The position numbers and the translations under genes were made by a program. From Desulfovibrio subterraneus (GTDB taxonomy: Bacteria > Desulfobacterota > Desulfovibrionia > Desulfovibrionales > Desulfovibrionaceae), in contig NZ_BLVO01000016.1 in assembly GCF_013340285.1 (NCBI RefSeq), positions 547,021-611,020 on the forward strand: DNA of 64,000 bases, in the 5' to 3' direction. Under the pieces are notes generated by a model. That model saw only the letters and a program-made list of their open reading frames with translations, did not search any database and had not been told where the DNA came from. Shown piece after piece: positions 17,583-25,100 of this stretch (within the stretch, counting starts at the first letter, position 1; each line of letters starts with the position of its first letter).

Positions 17583-18365
17583 ATGAGAAAAGCAATAATT
17601 CTCTGTGCTTGCCTTGCCAGTGCGGTCTTTCTTTCCGCCTGCGCCAAAGCGCCCTATACGGGGCGTAATCAACTTATGATTATTTCGCAGGAAGAGGAAC
17701 TTGCGCTGGGCAAGCGCACTGCCAGTGACGTGCTGAAAAAGGAAAAGCGCGACACCACGAGCGAGAATTCCAAGGCTGTTGTCCGTGTGGGACGGAATAT
17801 TGCGGCCGTGGCGGGGCGTGATGATTTTCAGTGGGAGTTTAATACCATACAGAAGGATGATACGCCGAACGCCTTCTGTCTGCCCGGCGGTAAGGTCTTC
17901 GTGTATACCGGCATATTCAAGTATATAAAGGATGATGCCGAGCTGGCTGCCGTTATGGGGCATGAAATAGGCCATGCCATTGCCCGCCACGGCGCGGAGC
18001 GCGTCTCCACGGCAATGGCGGCACAGACCGGCGCTGTGGTGGGCATGATCGCCCTTTCCGGTCAGGATATGTCGCCTGCTACCAAGGCTGCCATGGGCGC
18101 TGCCTTCGGCGTGGGCGTGAACGTGGGTGTTATTCTGCCGTTTTCGCGTATTCAGGAATATGAGGCGGACCGTGTGGGGCTCATCCTCATGGCCAAGGCG
18201 GGATACGATCCGCACGCGGCACTGAATTTCTGGAAGGCTTTTGCCCAGCAGCCGGGGAAGAAACCGCCGGAGTTTCTTTCCACCCACCCTGCATCGGAAA
18301 ATCGCATACAGGCCATTAATGAGCTGATTCCCGAAGCCATGCAGTATTACAAGAAGCCGCAATAA
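17583..18365 (+). CDS. M48-family zinc metalloprotease, lipoprotein (LoiP/BepA type)
   Basis: The 260-residue protein starts at the ATG at 17583 (AGGA upstream) with a lipoprotein signal ending LSAC (Cys20). The zinc motif HEIGHAIARHG gives the two His ligands and the catalytic Glu. The third ligand is the Glu of QEYEADRVGL. FLSTHPASENRI is the conserved C-terminal M48 block. Without TPR repeats it resembles LoiP/YcaL rather than full-length BepA. It should clear misfolded outer-membrane proteins on the periplasmic side. A longer reading from 17499 lacks a signal and a ribosome site. Confidence 0.92.
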   Translation: MRKAIILCACLASAVFLSACAKAPYTGRNQLMIISQEEELALGKRTASDVLKKEKRDTTSENSKAVVRVGRNIAAVAGRDDFQWEFNTIQKDDTPNAFCLPGGKVFVYTGIFKYIKDDAELAAVMGHEIGHAIARHGAERVSTAMAAQTGAVVGMIALSGQDMSPATKAAMGAAFGVGVNVGVILPFSRIQEYEADRVGLILMAKAGYDPHAALNFWKAFAQQPGKKPPEFLSTHPASENRIQAINELIPEAMQYYKKPQ

Positions 18366-18390
18366 CCCGTCTATTCCGATATGAATCATC

Positions 18391-18417
18391 AAGGCCGCCC
18401 GAAAGGGTGGCCTTTCT
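18391..18417 (+). terminator. Terminator of the M48 gene (left copy of a duplicated hairpin)
   Basis: AAGGCCGCCC-GAAA-GGGTGGCCTT followed by TCT. An almost identical hairpin is found at 18576-18600, on the other side of a dispersed repeat. Confidence 0.8.
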
Positions 18418-18423
18418 GATTGG

Positions 18424-18568
18424 TGGTAAAGACATTTCTGATGTTTTTTGGCTCCGCCGGGCAGGAACCTGACGTTCCTGCACCTCGCACAAGCGATGCG
18501 AATCGGTTTTTAGACCTCAGCTCCGGCTTAACGGGAGTATGGTGTTCTTGAAGACGAGGGTTTGTCAT
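18424..18568 (+). repeat. Terminator-nested dispersed repeat, copy A
   Basis: This is a ~146-bp element shared with 21960-22106, 27603-27748 and 37496-37643. Its core reads GGCTCCGCCGGGCAGGAAC, a GCAGGAAC/GTTCCTGC hairpin, CACCTCG, AAGCGATG, TCCGGCTTAACGGGA and an end TTTGTCAT. The left end here (GGTAAAGACATTTCTG) is a degenerate form of the ATGACAAA terminal repeat seen in copy C. It sits between two copies of the GGCCGCCCGAAAGGG hairpin and between converging transcription units (M48 gene and small RNA copy 1). No coding potential. Confidence 0.85.
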
Positions 18569-18615
18569 TACGCATGAAGGCCGCCCGAAAGGGCGGCCTT
18601 AGCTGTTTCATAGAA

Positions 18616-18648
18616 TAAAAAAAGGGAGGCGGAAAAACTCCGCCCCCC
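18616..18648 (-). terminator. Intrinsic terminator of small RNA copy 1
   Basis: Reading minus, GGGGGGCGGA, loop GTTTT, then TCCGCCTCCC-type pairing and a run of T (plus-strand A-run 18616-18623). It begins 1-2 bases after the conserved RNA unit ends. Confidence 0.88.
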
Positions 18649-18718
18649 GGAAACGACGAAGCGGCTCAAAGTGCCACCTTTGAACCGCTGAAATTTTACG
18701 TCGCAAAGAAAGAAGGTA
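18616..18718 (-). ncRNA. Predicted sigma-54-dependent small RNA, copy 1
   Basis: I do not recognise this RNA. It is about 103 nt from the predicted start (~18718) to the terminator. It opens with a pyrimidine-rich single strand (CCTTCTTTCTTT), then a stem in two parts. The outer part pairs GCGACG with CGTCGT; the inner part is the 11-bp GCGGTTCAAAG / CTTTGAGCCGC, with the loop containing GTGGCA. AATTTCA lies between them on the 5' side. An intrinsic terminator follows at once. Copies at 19166-19234 and 20688-20755 keep the same unpaired segments and change the stems in compensating ways. The CT-rich 5' end could pair with ribosome-binding sites (AAAGAAGG-like), so mRNA control is likely. Confidence 0.75.
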
Positions 18719-18728
18719 ATTAGTCTAT

Positions 18729-18745
18729 AGCAGAATGCGTGCCAA
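18729..18745 (-). promoter_or_regulatory. Sigma-54 promoter of small RNA copy 1
   Basis: Reading minus, TTGGCACGCATTCTGCT has GG and GC separated by exactly 10 bases, matching the TGGCAC-N5-TTGCW consensus for RpoN. The predicted start is 12 bases past the -12 C, near 18718. AT-rich imperfect palindromes upstream (18757-18795) could bind an enhancer protein. Confidence 0.8.
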
Positions 18746-18746
18746 A

Positions 18747-19165
18747 GTTTAGGCGATGTTGTATTTTATATTTTTACTATGTAAAAACAATAGTTTGTGG
18801 CGATATGGAGAGGTGGCGATAATATGTGTGGTATGTACAAGATTTTTAACTGAACGCGCCGGAATCACCAGTCCACGTCGGCCGTGTTAAATAATTTGTA
18901 CAACAGTGAATATGTATTTGTCCCTGAAATGAAAGGAAAAAATGTCAGATTGTCGCGTGTGCGGTTCAAGAGCCCGCTGTGCTTTTCGTTCGAGGGCGGA
19001 TACGGCACGAAGTGACCAAAAAATTATACTTCGACTCGTGATGGTTCCGGGGGCAAACAGGTGGGGATGATAGGCATGTGGTGGCAGCAGTTGTGCTGAA
19101 GACCTGTGCACTGCAACGTGCTCTGCTGAAGCGCTCTTCCGAAGGAGGGCTGGATCTTTCTCTCA
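18747..19165. other. Spacer between small RNA copies 1 and 2
   Basis: No convincing gene. Weak minus-strand open frames here lack ribosome sites and overlap the repeat. The region includes AT-rich sequence upstream of the copy 1 promoter and the downstream part of any copy 2 transcript. Confidence 0.4.
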
Positions 19166-19234
19166 GAAACGACGAAGCGGTTCAAAGTGCCACCTTTGAA
19201 CCGCTGAAATTTTACGTCGAAAAGAAAGAAGGTA
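19166..19234 (-). ncRNA. Predicted sigma-54-dependent small RNA, copy 2
   Basis: Over its 97-bp unit this copy differs from copy 1 by only two substitutions. One is GAGCC to GAACC in the stem, which turns a wobble pair into a Watson-Crick pair. No clear T-run terminator follows: the RNA would continue past 19166, so it is either longer or a partial duplicate. The end given is the end of the conserved unit. Confidence 0.6.
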
Positions 19235-19244
19235 ATTAGTCTAT

Positions 19245-19261
19245 AGCAGAATGCGTGCCAA
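19245..19261 (-). promoter_or_regulatory. Sigma-54 promoter of small RNA copy 2
   Basis: Identical to the copy 1 element (TTGGCACGCATTCTGCT), with GG-N10-GC spacing. Predicted start near 19234. Confidence 0.75.
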
Positions 19262-19262
19262 A

Positions 19263-19738
19263 TGCTGTGGCTTGAAAGGATGTTGCTGTATATCACGTTA
19301 AATCAATGTGTTGCAGGTTCTTGCAAAATGAATGCGGAAGGTGTGGCGAGTACAAAAAATTTGTTCAGGCTTGGCGGCAAGAGCTGTATCGGGAGGTGGT
19401 GTTCAGCTTTTTGTATCCCTGTGCGCTTTGCGCAACATGCTGATTATGCAGAGTATTGCGTTACATTCTGCTTTGCAGGGCGGCAGGCGGGCGGCCGGTA
19501 GCGATGTCCGGCATGGTTTACAGCAGGGGGATACAATATCTTGAACTCGTGCGGCGGGGCGGCCATGTATCGGGCAACGTAGATACGGCCAGACGCGGGA
19601 AGGAGGGCGGGTAATCTTTCTTGTATCAACGGCAACGAGCCGGACAATGCTATCTATTGTCCGGCTCGTTGCCGTTGGCAGAACTGCCGGATTTGGAGGT
19701 GCGCAATTTGAGCATGCTTACCTGACCAAATTGATTTT
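19263..19738. other. Gene-poor stretch upstream of small RNA copy 2
   Basis: Two short plus-strand frames (79 and 70 codons) begin here but have neither ribosome sites nor recognisable sequence. The region includes a 22-bp perfect inverted repeat, listed separately. Confidence 0.35.
19627..19677. repeat. 22-bp perfect inverted repeat, 7-base loop
   Basis: Arms 19627-19648 (starting CAACGGCAACGAG) and 19656-19677 are exact reverse complements; the loop is GCTATCT. No T-run follows on either strand. It lies downstream of the 84-residue gene on the minus strand and could be an mRNA-end hairpin. Confidence 0.8.
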
Positions 19739-19993
19739 CTAGTGATTCGTCTCAGGCTGAGCCTGGGCAGAATCAGTGAGGTTGGAAGAGTTGTCTTCCT
19801 GTATGGAGTCATTCTGTACAGAATCGTCCTGCTCAGAGTCATTCGTCTCAGAGTCTTCCGGCGTGTTGCCGAATTCGTCCGAAGTGTCGTCAGAGGCTTT
19901 TTTCATCAGCTTTTTCTGAAGCTTCTCTTCTTTCTTTTTGTTTTTTGCCAGATCCTTCTGACGCTTTTCAAACTTGTAATTGCGTGGTGGCAC
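19739..19993 (-). CDS. Small charged protein of unknown function
   Basis: An 84-residue protein from a GTG start with AAGGAG 7 bases upstream, which supports it as real. Residues 1-33 are strongly basic (MPPRNYKFEKRQKDLAKNKK, then KLQKKLMKK). Residues 34-84 are acidic and polar, rich in Asp, Glu, Ser, Asn and Gln. No membrane segment or enzyme motif. The basic head suggests nucleic-acid or ribosome binding. It follows the RRM gene by 99 bases with a terminator between, so some read-through co-expression is possible. I do not recognise a named family. Confidence 0.65.
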   Translation of the reverse strand: MPPRNYKFEKRQKDLAKNKKKEEKLQKKLMKKASDDTSDEFGNTPEDSETNDSEQDDSVQNDSIQEDNSSNLTDSAQAQPETNH

Positions 19994-20023
19994 TGGGGGA
20001 CTCCTTAGTTGTGTATGGAGAGG

Positions 20024-20063
20024 GGAAAAGAAAAGCGCCCGCCTCGCAAAAGAGACGGGCGCC
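20024..20063 (-). terminator. Intrinsic terminator of the RRM gene
   Basis: Reading minus, GCGCCCGTCTC / GAGGCGGGCGC with a 6-base loop, then TTTTCTTTT. Confidence 0.88.
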
Positions 20064-20092
20064 CGTTACCGATGCGGAAACCGCGAACGGAA

Positions 20093-20356
20093 CTACCAGC
20101 GGCTACGCTGTTCGCGGGGCTTGGCTTCGTTAACCTTGAGGTTACGTCCGCCGAAATCGCGGCCATCGAGGTTGCGGATGGCTTCTTCAGCGCCGGCGTC
20201 GTCCATTTCTACGAAACCGAAACCACGAGCGCGGCCGGTTTCACGGTCTTCAACCAGATTAACGGAAGTTACGGTGCCGTATGCTTCAAAGGCAGCGCGA
20301 ACTTCGCTTTCGGTAGCGGACCAGGAAAGATTGCCGACATAGAGCTTCTTAGACAT
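20093..20356 (-). CDS. RRM-type RNA-binding protein
   Basis: An 87-residue protein consisting of one RNA-recognition motif. RNP2 is KLYVGNLSW at residues 4-12 and RNP1 is ARGFGFVEM near residue 45, with the aromatic residues needed for RNA stacking. The C-terminus ends in a short Arg-rich tail (KPREQRSRW). The start at 20356 has AAGGA 8 bases upstream; longer readings cross a terminator hairpin and are rejected. Similar single-RRM proteins in cyanobacteria and some proteobacteria are cold- or stress-linked RNA chaperones. It lies between small RNA copies 2 and 3 on the same strand, which makes a functional link possible but unproven. Confidence 0.9.
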   Translation of the reverse strand: MSKKLYVGNLSWSATESEVRAAFEAYGTVTSVNLVEDRETGRARGFGFVEMDDAGAEEAIRNLDGRDFGGRNLKVNEAKPREQRSRW

Positions 20357-20410
20357 GATGTGTTCCTTAGAGAGAAAAAAGTATATTGGTATGGTGCCCG
20401 TGCGCCATAA

Positions 20411-20450
20411 TAAAAAAGGAGCAGCTCTATCAGTGCGTAGGCTGCTCCTT
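20411..20450 (-). terminator. Terminator/attenuator in the leader of the RRM gene
   Basis: Reading minus, AAGGAGCAG, a 17-base loop and CTGCTCCTT are followed by TTTTATT. It lies 55 bases before the RRM start, so it ends any transcript from small RNA copy 3 or acts as an attenuator. A possible sigma-70 promoter (TTGACT, 17 bases, GAATGT) lies further upstream near 20535-20565. Confidence 0.75.
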
Positions 20451-20687
20451 GATATTCCTGTTAATTCAAACCAGCGCTGGCAAACATAGTGCCGCGCCTC
20501 CACGGGTGCCGCTGGTGTGTGAGTCGAGACATTCTCCTGTTGAAGCAAATAAGTCAAGCGAAATTTTTAAAAAATGATTGTCTGGTGGATTGTGCTGCTG
20601 TGTTGCTGCAATATCGCGATTGGTTACTGTTGAGCAATGTGCTCATTCCGGTTTGTTTGAGTTCGCTGAAACTATCGCAGCCCCTCT

Positions 20688-20755
20688 AAACGACCAAACG
20701 GTCCAAGGTGCCACCCCTGAACCGCTGAAATTCTGATCGCAAAAGAAAGAAGATA
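20688..20755 (-). ncRNA. Predicted sigma-54-dependent small RNA, copy 3 (diverged)
   Basis: This is the most diverged copy but it keeps CTTCTTTCTTT, AATTTCA, the GGTGGCA loop and both stems. The outer stem is GCGATC / GGTCGT instead of GCGACG / CGTCGT, and the inner stem uses wobble or exchanged pairs (GCGGTTCAGG / CCTTGGACCGT). Such paired changes point to selection on RNA structure. No T-run follows the unit; the next terminator on the strand is at 20411-20450, so the transcript may be ~340 nt or be processed. Confidence 0.6.
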
Positions 20756-20765
20756 TGTATTCTTT

Positions 20766-20782
20766 AGCAATCGGTGTGCCAA
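20766..20782 (-). promoter_or_regulatory. Sigma-54 promoter of small RNA copy 3
   Basis: TTGGCACACCGATTGCT on the minus strand, GG-N10-GC, an even better -12 match (TTGCT) than in copies 1 and 2. The -24 and -12 elements are kept while the spacer has changed, as expected for a working promoter. Confidence 0.8.
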
Positions 20783-20865
20783 ATCGATCGCAAGGAGTGT
20801 TGGAAATAATATGTCGCAAATACAGTATGTTGATGTGGTGCCTGCTCGGGTCAGCAGTCTTCCGG

Positions 20866-20977
20866 TTCGTATAAATTATTAGACCGCATAATGTGCATAA
20901 GGGGGGGCTCCTGTAAGGCGTTCAAGTAATTATACGAAAGTCGATCAGTGTAATAATCTGTTATTACACTGCTTTTC
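20866..20977 (+). ncRNA. Possible plus-strand structured RNA with terminator
   Basis: An outer 12-bp pairing (20866-20877 TTCGTATAAATT with 20927-20938 AATTATACGAA, one bulge) encloses ~50 nt. It is followed by a perfect 11-bp hairpin CAGTGTAATAA / TTATTACACTG (20946-20971) and CTTTTCT. No open frame of note lies inside. No clear promoter was seen, so it may instead be a leader or operator of the solute-binding protein gene 240 bases downstream. Confidence 0.4.
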
Positions 20978-21219
20978 TGGTTTGTGTGCGTGGTGGGCAC
21001 GGTGAAGGGCATGCACGGAAGGGCGGATTGCCTGCGAGAGGCCACACAGACAAAAATATTGTACCGGAAAGAGCTCCATCGGCGGTAAGCCGGAAGCCAT
21101 GCTCCGATCCGGCATACACCTCCCCTTTGCTTCAATCGGTAAAAGTATGATACCATAGAAAATATGTTATACCGGACACCAGAAAATCTGGTTGTCATAC
21201 GGTTACAGGAGGGAGATTC
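20978..21219. other. Leader/promoter region of the solute-binding protein gene
   Basis: An AT-rich stretch at 21128-21175 probably holds the promoter, but no well-spaced consensus could be chosen. No gene seen. Confidence 0.3.
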
Positions 21220-21906
21220 ATGCTGCGAGCCGCGATCATCATAGTCCTGCTGACATGTGTGCCTGCCATGGCAGGATCGCATCGTATTTCCGCCTTTGAT
21301 ATGGAGACAGCGCAGGCTCTCGGCCCCATCGTGAAGGAAGCTTACAGGCGAATTGGGGCAGATATCGAACTTGTGACATTGCCCGGAGAAAGGGCTCTGG
21401 TCATGGCAAACCGTGGTGATGTGGACGGCGAACTTGCCAGAGTGCCTCTGATTGGAGAGCTGTATCCCAATCTGTTGCCTGTTCCTGTTCCTCTCGGCAG
21501 CTATGATGGGGTGGTGTTTGCACACGACTTTGTTCCGCCTGTGCAGAGCTGGGAAGATCTGCGGAAGTACAGAATTGGTGTGGAGATAGGCGTAAAATTT
21601 GCTGAAACAGGCACAAAGGGCATGGATGTTGTTCTCTTTGGCGATCGCAGAAAGATGTTCGAGATGCTGGAGCTGGGCCGTATCGACGTGGTTGTGCATC
21701 TGCGTGAAACAGGTGAGGCGGAGCTGCGGGCACTTGGACTGAAGGACGTGCATGCACAGGAAAAGCCGCTGACCACGCTGGTAATGTATCATTATGTACA
21801 CCGCAGGCACGCGGATATCATTCCTCAGCTTGCCAAGGCCTTGGAGGAAATGAAACAGGACGGCACCATGGAGGCTCTGCATCGTAAGGCCGGAGAACAA
21901 CAGTGA
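21220..21906 (+). CDS. Periplasmic solute-binding protein, family 3
   Basis: The 228-residue protein starts with a signal peptide (MLRAAIIIVLLTCVPAMAG, cleavage after AMA), preceded by AGGAGGGAG. The fold is the small SBP_bac_3/PBP type: Y-R-R-I-G...ELVTLPGERALVMANRGDVDGELAR near the start, SYDGVVFAH, then LRKYRIGVEIGVKF and the hinge region. No permease or ATPase gene is adjacent. Such orphan proteins in Desulfovibrio relatives are often sensors or scavengers; the ligand is unknown. Confidence 0.82.
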   Translation: MLRAAIIIVLLTCVPAMAGSHRISAFDMETAQALGPIVKEAYRRIGADIELVTLPGERALVMANRGDVDGELARVPLIGELYPNLLPVPVPLGSYDGVVFAHDFVPPVQSWEDLRKYRIGVEIGVKFAETGTKGMDVVLFGDRRKMFEMLELGRIDVVVHLRETGEAELRALGLKDVHAQEKPLTTLVMYHYVHRRHADIIPQLAKALEEMKQDGTMEALHRKAGEQQ

Positions 21907-21922
21907 TATCAGGTACAATACA

Positions 21923-21952
21923 AAGGCCGGGCAGTGTTGCCGCCCGGTCCTT
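21923..21952 (+). terminator. Hairpin after the solute-binding protein gene (left copy)
   Basis: AAGGCCGGGC-AGTGTTGCC-GCCCGGTCCTT. It lacks a T-run on plus and is followed by TTTGT on minus. It resembles 22114-22147 on the other side of repeat copy C. Confidence 0.65.
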
Positions 21953-21959
21953 CAGGGTA

Positions 21960-22106
21960 ATGATAAACCTTCGTTTTCAGTAAAACTTATATTCCTGTTA
22001 AGCCGGAACTTAGGTCCAAAAACGGATTCTCATCGCTTATACGAGGTGCAGGAACATTAGGTTCCTGCCCGGCGGAGCCAAAAAATACCAGAAATGACTT
22101 TGTCAT
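21960..22106 (-). repeat. Terminator-nested dispersed repeat, copy C
   Basis: Same family as 18424-18568, in the opposite orientation. This copy shows the ends best: on its own strand it begins ATGACAAAGTCATTTCTG and ends GGTTTATCAT, giving an ATGACAAA-type terminal inverted repeat. It lies between converging genes (solute-binding protein and putA) and between two similar hairpins. Confidence 0.87.
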
Positions 22107-22113
22107 CAATCTG

Positions 22114-22147
22114 AAGGGCCGGACGGTGTTACCGTCCGGCCCTTTTC
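22114..22147 (+). terminator. Hairpin after repeat copy C (right copy, with T-run)
   Basis: AGGGCCGGACGG-TGTTA-CCGTCCGGCCCT followed by TTTCT. The loop sequence is shared with the hairpin at 21923-21952. Confidence 0.8.
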
Positions 22148-22172
22148 TATCCATGCCTCGTGAGGGTGAGGC

Positions 22173-25100
22173 TTAGGCAATCCAGTCGTCGTCTTCCTCG
22201 ATGGGAGCAAAGCCACGGCGCATGGTGTTTTCCGTCACGCAGCGGGGGTCCATGAACTGCAGCAGGTAATCGGGGCCGCCGGTCTTGGAGCCCACGCCGG
22301 ACATCTTGAAGCCGCCGAAGGGCTGGCGTTCCACAAGCGCACCGGTGTTGTTGCGGTTCAGGTACAGGTTGCCCACGCGGAAGTCCTTGCGGGCCTTTTC
22401 CAGATGCTCGGGGCTTCTGGAGAATACGCCGCCGGTCAGCGCAAAGCGGGTGCCGTTGGCAATGTCTATGGCTTCATCGAAGTTCCTGGCCTTGATCACG
22501 GCCAGCACGGGGCCGAATATTTCTTCCTGTGCAATGCGGTGATGCGGCTGTATGTCACCCACAATGGTCATGGGCACGTATGCGCCTTCGGAAGGAATGT
22601 CGGTGCGCTTGAGCAGGATGGTGCCTTCCTGCTCGGCGATCTTGATGTAATCGTTCACATTTTTCTGCAGGGTCACATCGGCCACGGGGCCCATGTAGTT
22701 TGCGGGATCTTCAGAGGGGCCGATCTTCACGTCGCCCGCAGCCTGCACAAGGCGCTTCACGAAGCGGTCGTAAATGGGCTCCACAACGATAACGCGCGAG
22801 CAGGCGGAGCACTTCTGGCCCTGGAAGCCGAAGGCGGAATAGAGCACGTGCAACACTGCTTCATCAAGGTCGGCATCGTCATCGATGATGATGGCGTTCT
22901 TGCCGCCCATTTCAGCGATAACGCGCTTGCACTGCATCTGTCCGGGCTTGACCACGCTGGCCTTGTTCTGGATGCGCAGGCCCACTTCCATGGAGCCGGT
23001 GAAGCAGATCATGCTTACCTTGGGGTGCTCGATGAGGTAGTCGCCCATAACGGAACTGCGGCCGGGGCAGAAGTTGAACACGCCTGCGGGCAGCCCTGCT
23101 TCTCGGAAGACCTCGGTCAGGTTGTATCCCACGCGGGCGCTGATGGAGGAAGGCTTGAACACCACGGGGTTGCCCGTGACGATGGCGGCAGAGGCCATGC
23201 CGATGGAGATGGCGAAGGGGAAGTTCCACGGTGAAATGACCGCTGCAATGCCCTTGGGCTGATAGAACAGCTGGTTGTGTTCGCCGGGGGCGCGGCCCAT
23301 GCGGCGCGGGCGGCCGAGGCGCAGCATTTCGCGGGCGTAGTATTCGAGGAAGTCGATGCCCTCGCCCACGTCGTGGAATGCCTGATCCCACTGCTTGCCC
23401 ACTTCCAGAATCTGCCATGCGGAAAGCTCATACGCCTTCTTGCGAGCCACTTCGGCCGCCTTCATCAGATAGTTGGCGCGGTCTTCGGGCGATACGTCGC
23501 GCCACACATAGAAGGCACGTTCGGCGGCATCAAGGGCAAGGTCAATCTCGGCTACGCCAGCCTGACAGATGTCTGCAAGCTTTTCCGAGTAGTTGGCGGG
23601 GTTGGTGGTGGGGATGACATCATTGGTCATCACGTCCTTGCCGTCGATATACAGCGGAATCTTGCCGCCCATGCGGGAGCGGATGTCCTTGATGGCTGCG
23701 GGGAAGGCTGCGCGGGCTTCCGGAATGGTGAAGTCGATCATGGCATCGTTCACGAAGAGCGGAATGCCTTCCACCCCTTCGTGGAAACCGGCAGGCTTGG
23801 GCGCGGGCTTGGCGGCCAGCTCACGATCCAGCGTCTTCTGCGGGTTCTCCAGCAGGCGTTCCAGTTCCGCGCCGTCTGCAAAGCTCTGGCGCAGGAAGGA
23901 TTCGTTGGCCGTGTTTTCCAGCAGGCGGCGCACAAGGTAGGCCATGCCGGGAATAAGGTCGCCGTAGGGGCAGTAAAGGCGCACGCGGCCGGCAACGTTC
24001 AGCAGCCCCTTGCGCACGGGTTCTGCCATGCCGTAGAGCACCTGGAATTCATAGCGGCTTTCGGCCACGTTCAGTTCGCGGGCCATTTCCATGATGGCGG
24101 ATATGGTGCGGATGTTGTGCGAGGCGCAGGCAAAGTAGCAGATGTCGCTGTTTTCAAGAATCACGCGGGCAAGGCGCTCGTAGGCAATGTCGGATTCAGG
24201 CTTGTGAATCCACACCGGCACTTCCCAGCCGTTCTGCTTGGCAAGAACGGTTTCCATATCCCAGTATGCACCCTTGACCAGACGGATGGCGATGGGCAGG
24301 CGCTCGGTGCGCGCCCACTTGATGAGGTCCGCAAGGTCCTGATCGGTGCAGCGCAGGTATGCCTGCAGCACGATGGAAAGGTGGGGGTAATCGCGGAATT
24401 CCGGCATGGTGCGCAGGCGGCGGTACAGTTCCAGCGTGATTTCGCGGTACTTGAGCGCTTCCATGTCGATGCACAGAAAGCCCTTCATCGCGATAACCTT
24501 GCGGTATACGGGGATGAGGCGGTCTATGATGCCCTGCACGGAGCCTTCCACATCCACAGCCTTGGCCTGCGAGAACAGGGCGGAGGGCTTGATGGAGACG
24601 TTCACCTTGGGGGTGTAGCCCCAGTCAAGCGCGCTGTCGCCGCCCTTGCCGGGCAGTGCCTTCCACTTGTCCTGTTCCTTGGCAATGGCGTCGAGCACTT
24701 CAAGGTAGCCGTCGCGGTAGGCGTCTGCTTCTTCTTCGCTCACGGTGGCTTCGCCCAGCAGGTCAACGGTAAAGGCAAAGCCGTCCTTGCGCAGTTTGGC
24801 AAGGCCCTTTACCGCTTCCTTGGTTTCCTGCCCGACGATGAACTGGCGGCCCATGCCTTCGATGTTGGTGCGGATGGTCTTTTCGACAAGACCGGAAGTG
24901 AGCTTGCCGAGCAGGCCGTCGGCCTTGCCTGCGCCCCATTTGAGCACGGCAGGTACGTCCTGATCCTCACCGGAGAAATATTCGCGAATGTGGCGGGAAA
25001 GGGATTCGGACGTATTAAGGTAGGGGAACACGTCCACGAAGCGGAAGAGCTGAACCTTGAAGTCTTCATTCTTCATGGCCCAGTCCATTACCTTGCCGGT

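Noticed and set aside
18400-20800. CRISPR-like array from the repeated units
   Set aside because: Only three copies, irregularly spaced by hundreds of bases, each with promoter and stem-loop; no cas genes.
20851-21918. Minus-strand frame of 355 codons over the solute-binding protein gene
   Set aside because: The plus-strand gene has a signal peptide and AGGAGGG site; the minus frame has neither and crosses a terminator hairpin.
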